A stretch of 64,000 bases of DNA from Paragyromitra xinjiangensis (taxonomy: Eukaryota > Ascomycota > Pezizomycetes > Pezizales > Discinaceae), in contig JBCAMK010000008.1 in NCBI GenBank assembly GCA_038503065.1, forward strand, positions 1,426,001 through 1,490,000, written 5' to 3'. The notes under the pieces were generated by a model that saw only the letters and a list, made by a program, of their open reading frames with translations, was not told where the DNA came from and made no database searches. Positions within the stretch are counted from its first letter, which is position 1, and every line of letters starts with the position of its first letter. Positions 48,391 through 60,137 of this stretch are shown here, in pieces. The position numbers and the translations under genes are program-made.

Positions 48391-50172
48391 AACCAAAAAC
48401 AGTACTGCTAGAAGCACATAAGAAACAGATCTACCATGGCCAAGAAATTAACAAGTATCGTTGTTCAGGCAGTATATTAAAAGTTATATGACACCTTGGC
48501 GATTCCTAGTACATAAATCTATACATGTGATGTTTGTGGGGTCGGAGAAACTCAGTGGAGGTGTTCAGGGTTGTTCTATCATACATGTAGTTTATTAAAT
48601 CACATATTCCTGCCGATGCAAGAAGATAATGCGGTAGATAGTATCCAAAGATCTACAGGATTTGTATCGCTAAGTAAATATTTCTAAACAGATAGATATT
48701 CTTAGCAAGAGAATATATCTCATTTCCTTACAGCTAAACTACTAAACTAACTCGGGTTATTGATGGCTTCCTTCCAACGGCATAAGTATCTGTATCGGTA
48801 GATTTCGTTCCCATCGTCTTACGACTCCTCTAGTCCTTCCTTTTAAAAAAAGGAGTAGTCTCAGCTATTTTTTCTACAAAGGCTCGAAATACATACGTAC
48901 GACTTGCTATCCTCTGAGCGTGGGTGGATGTGTTACGCACCACCTTAACGGAAAGTTCCGAACACCAGCTGAAAAGGGTTGTAAGGCTGGGCCCGCCCCT
49001 CTGAAACGTACATGGGTATGTGCTTCGTTCTCCGCACTAGAGCGCCGACCGCGAAGAAAAAATAAAATGTTGGAATCGGGCTAGGATGGCGGAGACTTGT
49101 TTTGTTTCCGCCGGGTGCGTGGTGTTTCTTGGAGAGTGATTAGTGCACCTATCTGTCGGCGGGACTGTGACTGTCGGATTGAAGTTTTGTAGAAGTCTTG
49201 AATAGGTGCTTTGGGTGGTGGGACCCCGTTTTTTGTCCCGTTTCCTGAAGTTCAACACTGGGAGCCTGCTTCAGTGTCTTTTCGCGCGGCAATAGCGTAC
49301 GCGTAATGCACTTCAAAGCGGTTAAAGCACTATGAAACAAGCGAGGCATGAAAATTGCCGACACCTCCAACAGTTCTAGGAGTGTAAACCAAGGGCCCCT
49401 GATTCAAGATAACAGCAGCGTTTGGAGATGAGGGACATTTTCAGGATATACTTAGATGTAGGGTCTAGCTTCCCCACGTTGACACGAGGTACAGGTGCTA
49501 TGCGAGTGACGGATCGTGATTCCTTCTATATTATGCATGACCTCTCCTGTTAGAGACTTCTGTTGAAGTATATCTTAACTCTAGTTCGCAAAGTATTCTG
49601 GAAATTAGCAGCTTGTCGCTGATCATAATGACATTCGTGGTTGAAATATCACGCAACTTCTAGATCTACCTACTTCTCGCAAGTGATTTAAGATGCATAG
49701 GAACTTGCCCATCCTCGTAAACCTACCCATCACAGCATGCATTATTGAAGGTGGGGGGACTCCCAGGCTCTCCACTGGTTGGGTACATGTAGCTGATATT
49801 CGATATTAAAATGTTAAAGACCGCAGCTGTGCGAGGCTGGGTACACCATCAAATTCCTCGTTGGAACCAAAAAATTTAGCCCGTCCTCGGGTCCGTTATC
49901 TCGTGGGAGTCGGGTAAATATACCTAGAAGGGAAATGTACAAGGGGATAAGGCCTGCTTGCAATATACTCTTCACCTAAATGAAGACAGCCGTCGGAAGT
50001 TTCCGTGTTGTAAACTTGGTGTGAAAAATGGTTACATATTTCGGTTTAGGGGTGCTTCATTTACTAATTGGTTTTGTTTGTCTATATATTAAGCTGGCGG
50101 TGGTTCTTACCCTAGTGATCTTAGGTTGGGTGTTAAATTGTGGTTTTAGTGGGGGTTGAGGAATTCGAACTA
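48391..50172. other. Gene-poor, AT-rich region
   Basis: No supported gene. Minus-strand frames at 49037-49370 overlap in two frames and have no recognised domain. Confidence 0.5.
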
Positions 50173-50369
50173 CAGTACAATCGCTCTATAAGAATACCAC
50201 CGGGACCGAGAATACAGAAGAATACTCTTATAAGAAGGGTGATCTAATTTAATAGAGAAGGTTTACAGGGAAGACTTTACCAAATACGGGCTAGGTAGGT
50301 AGTTTCGGGGGGTGCTCTGCTAAGGATATTCTTATAAATAATATTCTTATATATAGGGCGAGTGTGCTG
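50173..50369. mobile_element. MITE-like element with ~25-bp terminal inverted repeats
   Basis: The left end reads CAGTACAATCGCTCTATA followed by AGAATACC. The reverse complement of the right end reads CAGCACACTCGCCCTATA, then TATAAGAATATT. The inner sequence has further ATTCTTATA repeats in both orientations. The CAGT..CTCTATA ends resemble those of fungal pogo/Tigger-type DNA transposons, in which CAGT termini and TA target sites are usual. A TA precedes the left end; the right flank is TG. There is no transposase, so this would be a ~197-bp non-autonomous remnant. Confidence 0.6.
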
Positions 50370-50721
50370 TGCATCGTAGCTTACGCCTGTACCGTATCAC
50401 ATGGCGAGAGACTGCATGAAGGCTGATTTGAGAAGTATTTTTACCAAATTTATGTGTGATTTCACGAGCAAGAATTTGTGACTCTATAAAGCTTAGCTTA
50501 GGCTTAGGTAATACACTAAGGCTGCGCTGACATGAGGTACCGAAGTTTATTATCCTAGAAAGTAACGGGAGAACATATTTGAAGATCTGGAGCGAGCTTG
50601 GGACGGGTATCTTGGTCTCCCAAAGTGCAACTAGATGGAGGCAGCCCTGCTATTTCTAAAACCTCTTGCAGGGCCAACCAGGTGGTGTAAAAGATCAGCC
50701 TAGGCATGGGCCGCTAATCAA

Positions 50722-50760
<39 letters not shown>

Positions 50761-50989
50761 CATCATACTCGCAACGAGCCCTAGGGCTATGGCGGTGCAC
50801 TATAGGCATCAGGTCCTCATTGGGGCATTGGAATTAGGGAAAACCCTCCAAAAACCTAGTCCGACCTGGTGCTAATCGGATGGTAGTTTGCGGACGAACT
50901 ACCTGATGTTTAGTGAGCGGCCCCCCCATATGCAGTGAATTTATTTTAGTGGTTCTGCACGGCGCATGGGGAGCCTGAGGCTTAATAGG
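50370..50989. other. Intergenic region with microsatellite
   Basis: Only the AAT microsatellite stands out; no gene is seen. Confidence 0.5.
50724..50759. repeat. (AAT)n microsatellite
   Basis: About twelve uninterrupted AAT/ATA triplets occur here. Confidence 0.95.
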
Positions 50990-51171
50990 TGTTGGAGATG
51001 CTTCCTAATGCGGGGCTTGGCCTTCGGAGTCGGAAATGATTGAGAGACAGGTATCCGAGCACACGGGCACCCAAGAGAGCTATTTGGATAGGGGCCGTAT
51101 GCCCACCTCTAGGTCTAGCAAGGAAGCAATCGGGTCTTCTATTCCTCCCTACGTGCCCCAATATTACAACA
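50990..51171 (+). mobile_element. LTR copy 1 (solo, head-to-tail doublet)
   Basis: This 182-bp unit starts TGTTGGAGATGCTTCC and ends AATATTACAACA, giving the terminal TGTTG/CAACA inverted pentamers typical of LTR retrotransposons. It is preceded and followed by ATAGG. It is highly similar to the unit at 51177-51361 and, inverted, to 53477-53645. No retrotransposon coding sequence lies between the copies. Confidence 0.8.
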
Positions 51172-51176
51172 ATAGG

Positions 51177-51361
51177 TGTTGGAGATGCTTCCTAATACGG
51201 GGCTTGGCCCTTCGGAGTCGGAAATGATTGAGAGACAGGTACCCGAGCACACGGGCACTCGGGCACCCGAGAGAGTATTTAGATAGGGGCCGTATGCCCA
51301 CCTCTAGCAAGCAAGCAATCAAGTCTTCTATTCCTTCCTACGTGCTCCCAATATTACAACA
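51177..51361 (+). mobile_element. LTR copy 2 (solo, head-to-tail doublet)
   Basis: This second 185-bp copy begins right after a 5-bp ATAGG spacer and is followed by another ATAGG at 51362-51366. Differences from copy 1 include a short extra CACTCGGG segment and loss of a short segment around TCTAGG. Confidence 0.8.
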
Positions 51362-51754
51362 ATAGGCAACGAGGGATAACCGAGTGACATATGATGAATA
51401 TATTTAGTGAAAGGCTTAGTGTTGGGCGCGAACCACGCTCGAGACGTTTCGCGAGTCATATGTGATTTTTCATGATTCCCCGAAGCACTGATTGCTGAGT
51501 GCTACCTCTGAACCCCACCTCTAGGTGCTGAACTCCATCGATCTCTCAACTCTTGAATCTCTCCTGCCGGGCCGGGTGTAAGGTCTCATATTCCCTCCTA
51601 AACCCTTGTCTTGCACCAGGCACTGTTATTTATAACTGTTATCAAGTACAAACTGTGCATTTTTTTCTTGGCCGGATGACTAACTGGTGAGACGACAAAA
51701 TCGGAAGTTAGAACAAGCCAAACCCACTAAAACGCAACTGCATGTATCCCCTAG
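51362..51754. other. Stretch between LTR doublet and peptidase pseudogene
   Basis: No gene is seen. The right part should have held the promoter and signal-peptide start of the peptidase gene. Confidence 0.5.
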
Positions 51755-53255
51755 GCCTTTGTAGCAGTAGCTTATACACTCCCTGTGAGAGTAAGCTACG
51801 ATGGCACAAAAACCCTTCGCATTGAAACCAGTAGTAGTATAGAAGCCGCCGAGAACCTGAAAAAAATCCTCAGCGACCTTAGTCTATCGTTATGGACTCA
51901 AGTGGTTGCATCAAACACACATGCCGATTTTGAAGTTCCTAAAGAAGAATATGTGGCCTTCGAGAAGGCAATCACCGGGAAATTTGTTTATTCGACTATG
52001 CACGAAGATTTAAGGGCATCCATTAGGGATGAAAGTGGTGGCTTCACTGCCTACGATAGTGTGTGCTTCCCCCCTCCCTCCTTTCCACTCCTGTTCAATC
52101 CTTTATCTCACAAGCTTGGAAGATAATTGTATGCTTTACTAACTTTGGTCAATTATTTAGTTACGACCCAAGCTGCAGACTTGTCGTGGCTCAACGTATA
52201 TCATGCCTATGCAGATTATCTGACTTGGCTTAACCAGCTCGTTGCCAAGTTTCCTAGCAACAGCGAGATTATCACTGCAGGTTCCTCTTACCATGGGCAG
52301 CCAATTACCGGAATTCACATCTACGGGAGTGGTGGGAAGGGTAGTAAGCCTGTAGTCATCTTCCATGGAACGGTCCACGCCAGAGAATGGATCGCTACCA
52401 TAACCACAGAATATATTGCATACACTCTGCTGAATAACTACGTTAACTCAACTGAAATCAAAGGATACGTCGACAAGTACGATTACTATAATTTCACTGT
52501 CGTGAACCCCGATGGTTTCGTATACATCCAGACTGCCTAGCGATTGTGGAGAAAGAACAGGCAGCCAACATCAGGAGGTGCTTGCGTCGGACATGATATT
52601 AACCGTAACTGGGATGCATACTGGGCTGTTACTGGAGGAGCTTCAACAAATCCCTGTGATGAGACTTTTAAGGATATATAGCTTGCCCCATACTACCTTC
52701 TGTTTGTCTAGGCTAATCAAATGTTTCGGCCATAGGATCATCTGCCGGAGATACACTCGAGTACAAAGGTCTTTCGACTTTTCAGAATGCACTTGCTGCC
52801 AAACCTGCCGGTGCAAAGCTTTACATCGACTGGCATTCTTACAGTCAGCTTTTTATGTCCTGTATAAAAATAACCCCTATAATTATCTCTCTTGAGAATT
52901 TATCGGACACACTAACATTGTGATCTGCTCCCCTATAGCATACGGCTACTCGTGTGCTGCGGTTTCTGCAGATAATTCCGAACTTGTTTCACTCGCTCGT
53001 GGTGCACGTGCAGCAGCAGCCATTAAATCTGTTTACGGCACAACATTCGCTGCCGGCCCTATTTGCTCAACCATCTATAAAGCCACTGGCGGTAGTGTTG
53101 ATTACTCATATGACGTAAGCAAGATCAAGTATAGCTTCACTACCGGGCTGAGAGATACTGGTGCAACGGGGTTTTTTTTGCCTGCGAATCAGATTGTTCC
53201 TAGTGGGGTTGAGCCATGGGCGGCTGTTAAATACCTGTTGATGAACATGAAGTAG
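51755..53255 (+). pseudogene. Zinc carboxypeptidase (M14, MCPA-like), inactivated
   Basis: Segments 51755-52058, 52161-52673, 52736-52861 and 52939-53255 align in phase with a secreted fungal metallocarboxypeptidase. They cover the propeptide (from AYTLPVRVSYDG), the Zn motif HAREW, VVNPDGF, DINRNW, DWHSYSQLF and a C-terminal region ending PWAAVKYLL. Lesions: an in-frame TAG at 52538-52540 just before RLWRKNRQ; a splice donor changed to AT at 52674-52675; and Gly (GGG, 53145-53147) in GLRDTG where the catalytic Glu of ELRDTG is expected. The signal-peptide start is missing or out of frame: the nearest ATG, 51742, is one base off. The first two fit G:C to A:T transitions, as repeat-induced point mutation makes, though they do not prove it. 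The gene lies between solo LTRs. Confidence 0.85.
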
Positions 53256-53476
53256 TTTGTAAGTTCAAGATCTGTGAGTAAAATATAAAATAGGTGGGAA
53301 GGAGAAGGAAAGGCGGTTCCTGGTTGTTGTATCTATGATATAGATAAATAGATATATAGAGGATAGCTATAGATAGATAAACTGCTAAATCATTTACTCC
53401 TACTTAGGCCTAACAAGGAACGTAGCTACATATAGGTTAACAACTATTATAGCTAGCTAGCGAGTACTAAGACCTA

Positions 53477-53645
53477 TGTTGTAATATTGGGGCACGTAGG
53501 AAGGGATAAGAGACTCAATTGTGCGACAGCTAGGTGGGCAGTACGGCCCCTATCTAAATGCTCGTGTAATAGCTCTCTCGGGTGCTTGTCTCTCGATCAT
53601 TTCTAACCCCGAAGCCACGCCCCATATTAGGAAGCATCTCTAACA
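53477..53645 (-). mobile_element. Solo LTR, opposite strand, with perfect 5-bp TSD
   Basis: The reverse complement starts TGTTAGAGATGCTTCCTAAT and ends AATATTACAACA, matching the doublet at 50990-51361. ACCTA flanks both sides (53472-53476 and 53646-53650), a perfect target-site duplication. Several differences from the other copies are transitions. Confidence 0.85.
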
Positions 53646-54764
53646 ACCTAGAAATTCCCCTATCCGGGTGAGAACCCATGAAAATCACAGTTACCATACC
53701 ACATATTGTGATATGCTATTTTAAATCTCCACAAGCACCATGAGAAAAAACCCTAAAAATATCAAGGATCACAAGACAAGCTTAAGGGGGTTTTCTCTGT
53801 GATTATTAGAACATTAGGGCAATACTGCAGGAGTTGTTGCTTAGGCAGCTGCAGGGCCGGTTGGTACGCTGTGCACACGCATTTACATGTTTCTGCTTTT
53901 GGTGGAGGTTTTAATTGGCCAAAGCCCGCGAGGAGGTAAAGAGGGTTTGAGTATGGTCAAATTGTTGGATGCGGGGAGATGAGCAACTAAGACATAAAGG
54001 GGGCTGTATACCGTTGTTTGCCTTGTTTTGCGCTGAGAATCAGTAAGTATTATCGCGCCACCCCTCCCTTGGTAGAGGGGCTACCCTTATCCAATAGTAA
54101 ACCTTCAATTCCTAGGAATTCTCTTTCGGAATCTGCTCCGATGGTTGAAACCCTAACCCTGAAAGGTGCCAATTTCTGATAGGTGGTGCTCCACATCCTA
54201 GGCCTGGGCTCGGAGATGCGGTCTCGCAAGACCGCACCAACGGATACCTGTCATAAAGGCCGTGCAACCGGTTAAGCTTTCGGTTGGGGTGCGAAATGCA
54301 CATCGCTGACAGGACTCGGGACTACAGGCAGGGCTACAACGGCAGTGCGCAACTAATCAGATGAGGTCAGACCATGGGAGAGACGAACAGCTATGGGAAT
54401 TTATAGGTAAACGGGGATCGAGCATAGCATTGGAGGTCGGCAAATAGTAGGTCAGGCAACAAGATTATGGGCACAGTAAGACGACGATCAATCACTGTTG
54501 CTGACTATACTAAAAATGCTTGATTTTCTATATAACCTCAAGCTTTTCCATCATACATGTAATCATATAAAAATAAAGCGACACATGCAAGAGCCAACCT
54601 CCCATTCTAGTGTCTCGAACCCTCTCGAACCGGATATCTGTCGTAGTACGTGCTCGTAGCCTCGTCGTGTTTGCACAAGTAATCCTATAATTACAATTAA
54701 CACAAACCCGTGACTATCATTCAAAAAACCACTCACCCCCTGTTTTTCACACTCCAATCTCCCC
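53646..54764. other. Intergenic region
   Basis: No supported gene. Short frames near 54112-54303 have no recognised features. Confidence 0.5.
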
Positions 54765-55115
54765 TTACTGGCATGGTAATATAACCTCCCCACCACAAAG
54801 TGTCGTGAAAGTATTGAACTGATACTCCGGTAACACAGATATAACGGTCTCATTACAATATAGCTGCTGCTTATCCCATCCCGCAAGAGGACAGGTGCGT
54901 AGGCAGCAGCTCACAACTGACGGCTGTTTGGTGCGTGGGAACCAGGCGAATGACCGGACTGTGCTGTTGAGGTGATACACACCGGTACTGGTGAGTATGG
55001 TAGAGTTACCAACGAAGTCTTGTGCGTCCCAGCCTATAAAGATGTTCGTAACGTCTGCGACTGCGGCTTGGGCACCGACCAAAGCGGCAACGAGAATAGC
55101 GGTGGGGAAGTACAT
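54765..55115 (-). CDS. Small secreted cysteine-rich protein (effector candidate)
   Basis: A 116-residue protein begins MYFPTAILVAALVGAQAAVA, a textbook signal peptide. The mature part has six cysteines (SCCLRTC, then single Cys before NET, GGE and the terminal Gln) and N-glycosylation sites (NST twice, NET). A TATATA element lies about 35 bp upstream on the minus strand. Small secreted cysteine-rich proteins are common effector or surface proteins in plant-associated fungi; the actual role is unknown. The stop TAA follows CPCQ-like text inside a potential GTAAGG donor, so a further exon cannot be excluded. It stands alone in a repeat-rich region. Confidence 0.65.
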   Translation of the reverse strand: MYFPTAILVAALVGAQAAVADVTNIFIGWDAQDFVGNSTILTSTGVYHLNSTVRSFAWFPRTKQPSVVSCCLRTCPLAGWDKQQLYCNETVISVLPEYQFNTFTTLCGGEVILPCQ

Positions 55116-58100
55116 GATGAATAGGTTGAGAGGTAATAAGAAGGATAGGTATATATTGAGAGTGCTTGGAGGCTCGAGTCAGTCGATGAGGAGGTGACCG
55201 GCAGAGGGAGAGAAGACTCTGGGGTTTTTATACCTCAAAGATAGGCGGTCAATGGTCTAGTAATCATGAACAATCACCTGCTTTCAGCTTCAATTACAAT
55301 TGAAAGAAGGAACCACAAGTACGCGCACGAAGTCCGGCTGCCAGTAGTCGGTTAGCGATCATCCGACATTCCGGTATTGTAATACAACATGAGTGAAGTG
55401 CTTGTGATTTTACGCACGATTATCACACATCTTAACCTTCGATAGCTATAGGCAGCCTCGTGCCTGCCTCCGTAATGCCTACGTACACCAGGGGAGCTGG
55501 GAGGTACAACATCCAACAGAACAAACGTAGATGTTAGTCTTTGTAAACATCACGGAGCAGCCACTAAGGCAATTCCAGACAGAAATTGCCCTAGTGAACC
55601 CCAGCTGCATCCCTAAGGAGACCCAGGCTTCAGATGAGCCTAAATGGGTAAGGCTAGAGTCGAGGTAGCAGAATGGAAGTCCATTCTGCAAAGATTTCGC
55701 CGGTATTAGGCCGGAGGTTCATGTTTGGCCAATTATGAGAGTTAGAATTCGATTCTCGGCAATTCCGAGACCTGCATTCAATTTATTTCCTTCAATTTTT
55801 GCTTCGCGAAAAAAATTGGCCGATACTTAGCGCAATATGAATCTCTCTAGGATAGAAGTTACTCTCATGCGTCAATTCCTGTTTTTTAATTAATTATCAC
55901 TTATCCCGAGGAATACGTACCTATTCGCTAAAAATAACTAGAAGAGAATAATCCCAATTGTGATAGTGATTCGGCTCTACAATTAAGAGACCCACTGCAC
56001 CCTCATATACGCAGCAGAAAGGAAGAAACGGCAGTGATGTGTGGTGTGGGGAGCAATGCTTGGAGTTCGTGTAACCGCTGAGATATTTTAAATATTTCTG
56101 TCCAATCAGTAACGTCAAGCTTGCAGCATAAGTCCTAGCCTATCTCTCGTACCTCTAAAAACCATTGATCAAATATCGAAGAGGTGCTTGATGACGTTGA
56201 CGCAGTGGCGTTCGCACAATGCCACAATCTTGAGCGGTTTCAACCTGACAGGAAGTGAAGATCTGGGGGTTGCACACATCTCCCTGGCGGCTTTGCACAC
56301 CCTTGGGCCTGAGGACCTAGAACCTTGGATCGTCGATGCGTAAAAGCGCAAGCTTATTGATTTAATTTGCTGAGCGAAAGCTTGTGCCTACATACCCGTA
56401 AACAGACGCTTTGAGCCTTTTTTTAGATACCCCTTGTAACGTCTCTTGGCAGCTACTCTGACTTTCCAAATTTTTATATTTCCTAGTCGACGCAGAGATA
56501 CCGTATAGTTTTAGGCAATTCCTCCCGGGAATCTTGCGTAATTAAGTGGGTGGTATCGATAAACAAAGCTGAAGGCCCTTTCCACCAATCAAAAGTTTCT
56601 GTTCATCTCGATTCCGCGAGATCCTTCGGAGGGATTACCTGACACTGCGGTAAGCTGCTTACCAGAGTTGGCGGCGGCGGTAAGCAACCAATCCAAGCCT
56701 GCTAAATCTGAACAATCAACTCCAAACCACTGGCCCATCTCTGTAGCTGTACGCTGGTACCTTCTGATATATCGATAGCAATTGAGGTAGTAGCAGTTGC
56801 TGGGTATTCCAAGGCCCAAGACACGTTATTAGTTCTAGAGACCTGATCAGCTGAGGTGAGAACAAACCTTATTTTCCAGCAAGCATAAGTGCCGTGGCAT
56901 GCCCACCAGACGACACCAACTCCATCAACTAACACCGGCATGCCCCTCTTCTCATCAAGCCTCGAACTGTCCGATACCAAGGCAAGTTAATCCATCATCC
57001 ACCAGAATGAAGAGCGTAGATATGCACCCGCTATTAGGGAATCCGTTATCCTAAAGGTGAGATGATCCGTTAAGATACACTCCTTCTCGGGACTAATGTT
57101 TTAAATCATGCTAACGGCTAGCTAATTGTCATCGAAAGGATTATATTATCAGTCGACTGTTCAAGCACTGAGTAATTCTCCTCCGCGGGCCCCTGGGTGT
57201 GGGGAACGGCTCTTGGCCACCTTAAGCAATTTGCGAACAGCTTCCAGATGTGAATGTTTACGATTTTCATGGGTGGCCACTTGGAACGAACATATTTCAA
57301 AACCAGGACTTAGAAAAATCTACAGGAGTTTCTCAGGACGTATTTTTTTGCGAACGGAGAACACTATCGCTATTACCTTCCTGTACTTTATATTTCATAA
57401 CGGCATTTTTCCTTCCCAAGTTTTGTTTCGGGGCTAGGAAAGCTGAGGAGTGTTGTGTTATATTATGGGTACTTGCATGAATTCCGTCTAGGCAACTGGA
57501 AAATAATGCTGGGCGGGATCTTATTGGTCACAAGACTAGCGCTAAGTGCTAGACTCCATTTTACACCTTTGAATAAGCGGTACGCTGCATATGGCGGACG
57601 GGCTCTATAACCTACACCTAGATAGTAACGGAGCCCGAACCCATATAGCCAGGACTAGTTAGGAATTAACACCTAGACATGTGCGAGGTCATGATGGGGA
57701 AAATACGCTACTCGCCCCAGAGAAATTGTGATAGATTGTGGCACCTCCATAGATTAATCCCTTAGCACTATATCTTACTAAAATATTGCGTGGTATTCTC
57801 TCCGCAGTACTAATTTTCGAACATAACGGCCACCACATTGCTCTGTTGAGGTACTGGTTGATACCGTCTGGGGCAACAGGGGACTTGGAAAAAAGTATCG
57901 GAAAACAGGGACCTGTGTATCTAGAATAGGGTATGAAGTGGTCGTTTCTGGACGCTTCTTTGCACATAGTCGTAGCACCCGAGTGACAATTTATGAACTT
58001 TATAGTACTGCTGTACTACAGCACTACGCCGTTTATCAGCACCCTCGTACCTGCGCCTGGATATTGACATCTCGCCACTAACACCGATGAATCTGCCGGT

Positions 58101-58698
58101 GCTACGATTCCGTATTCAACGCATGCGCGCAGAGTTGAATGAGAATTGATCCCCCAAAAGAAAGAAAAAGAGGCGTAAGTAGAGATCCGTCACTCCAAAA
58201 CCGTATAGGAGCAGCTACGTGGAACATTAGAGCCAGGGAATGGGGCGTGTTAAACCAACCCAACGTTAGAAGTCCCAATGCCAGAATTCGAAGTTCCAGC
58301 ATTGGATATTCGCCCTCGGCAGCAGGCAGTTCGGTTGGAGTTAACCGGCACTAGCCAGACGGCAGTCTGTCGCGTGGGGTCTGGGCAACACTGCTGCCTG
58401 GAAAGAGAAGCTTGGCTGTCTCAGAAAGTGTCTCAGTCGCCCATCCAACTTGAGCCCTGTGAGACACGACTTGAGGATCTTGGTGTTTCTACCATCGTGT
58501 CCACCTTAGCCGAAGACACGCTCCAATATCACACGCGTCTCCCCTCACTTCCCCTCATCGGTCCCACGCCCCCCTGGTATCGCTCTTGTCTACCGCCTCT
58601 CTAGTGTTCCTATTATCTTCGTATCTCTATCCTTCTCGGCAGCTTTCTGGCGGGCGCGGAATCACGGGCCTTCCACGCACTACTCTAGGGTCATCTCT
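55116..58698. other. Gene-poor region, 3.6 kb
   Basis: No firm gene. On the minus strand 56980-56589, coding-like text (VWWACHGTYACWKIRF) is followed by frame changes and may be a relic. The last ~100 bp before 58699 are pyrimidine-rich, consistent with the leader of the SRA-domain gene. Confidence 0.4.
55149..55157 (-). promoter_or_regulatory. TATA-like element of the secreted-protein gene
   Basis: GTATATATT on the plus strand (AATATATAC on the gene strand) lies about 35 bp upstream of the ATG at 55115. Confidence 0.4.
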
Positions 58699-60137
58699 AT
58701 GTCTGGAGCTTCCAAACCTCCCTCCATATGGAGCATCAAGCCTAAAAGGAAACCATCAGCTAACTCCGCCGCTCCTTCTGCCGGCCCTAGCTCCAGCTCC
58801 AGCTCCAGAAAGAGACCTTATGCAGCCATAAAAGACGAAGACGAGGACAGTGACCTGCAGGAGATTCCTGAGTTTGAGACTGGAACAGGAGAACATTCGA
58901 AAGAAGTTGCTAAACTTCTCGACAAACGTCAAAAGAAAAATAACCGCACCGGTACAAAGGATGAGCCTGGGTAAAGCCCCCTCCACTCTGCTTCGATTAA
59001 ACTATCTTACTCTCCCGTATGACTGCTAATTCTTCGAACAGCACGACAGTATCTGTACGCAACGTCCGTTCCGCTGGTCCTAAAGTATCCAGAAGTGATC
59101 GGCTAGCTCTCGTCAGCAGCGCTGAGCTGATCGAGCGAATACTCAAGAAATTCGATTCGTACCGAAGAAACCAAACGGATAAGGAATACCAGCAAGACCT
59201 CAAAAAACTCAGAGACTCTATTCATTTGTTGCCATTTTCGAACGTGGATCGTGATAACGTGAGGTCATCGGGCATCAGAAAAGCCCTAGTGAGAATTGTG
59301 GAAGCAGCACATGAGCTACCAGCGGATATCGTGCTCGACGCTGAGAGCATCCTGACCAGATGGCGAAATGAAGATTTTGACCCAGCACTACTCAAAGGCA
59401 TCGAGCTATCCCAGACAATCAAAAGGGGTGCTGGAGGTGGTAGTAGAAACACGAAAAGAAACACACACTATAAGCTAGAAGATAACTATCCGTTCAAAAA
59501 GAATCCACATGTTCCAGGACATAACGGACTCACCATAGGGGACTGGTGGCCTTTGCAAATCTGTGCCTTGAGGGACGGAGCTCATGGTGAAATGGAAGCT
59601 GGTAGGTTCTCTATTTATCCCTTCTTTATGAATTTGATATGCTAACATTATTTCACCACTTCAGGAATCTCTGGCAACAAAGAACATGGTTGTCTTTCTG
59701 CAATCCTTTCAGGCGGCACATACTCAAAGGACATTGACTCACTCTCCCACGTTCTTTACTGTGGCACCCTTGGCACCCTTTCCCCTTCTGAGGAACCCTA
59801 TGACTCCAAAGAACGGAAGCAACCTCCTGGAATTCCTTCCGCAAACACACTTTTGCTCCTAACTTCCATGGAAAAACAAACGCCAATCCGCTTGCTCAGA
59901 GCTCACAAAGGCAAATCAAAATATGCACCCTCCGTAGGAATTAGATACGACGGTCTTTATAAGGTTACTGACTATGAGGTCCTTGATGCTGCGTATGCCA
60001 TGTATAGGTTCACGCTTATTAGGGAAGAAGGACAAGCAGAGGTTAGATGGGAGGGGCCGGGTGTTAGGCCGAATGAAGTTGAGGTGGGTGAGAGAGGTTG
60101 GGGAGGACTGAGAAATATTATGAAAGGAGAGAGATGA
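58699..60137 (+). CDS. SRA-YDG domain protein
   Basis: Exons 58699-58970, 59042-59601 and 59665-60137 give 434 residues. The N-terminus (MSGASKPPSIWSIKPKRKP) is basic and Ser-rich with KRKPS and RKRPY, consistent with nuclear entry, then acidic (EDEDSDLQE). A helical region at about 110-220 precedes the SRA domain: IGDWWPLQICALRDGAHG (about 254), AGISGNKEHGCLSAILSGG, NTLLLLTSMEKQTPIRLLR, and YDGLYKVTDYEVLD (about 371). SRA domains flip and bind modified or hemimethylated cytosine; in UHRF1 they sit beside RING and Tudor domains. No second catalytic domain is visible here, so this may be a stand-alone DNA-modification reader. The partner and the modified base are unknown. Confidence 0.85.

Noticed and set aside
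58278..58604. 108-codon open frame upstream of the SRA gene
   Set aside because: It ends inside the pyrimidine-rich leader of the SRA gene and overlaps a minus-strand open frame; no domain or splice link was found.
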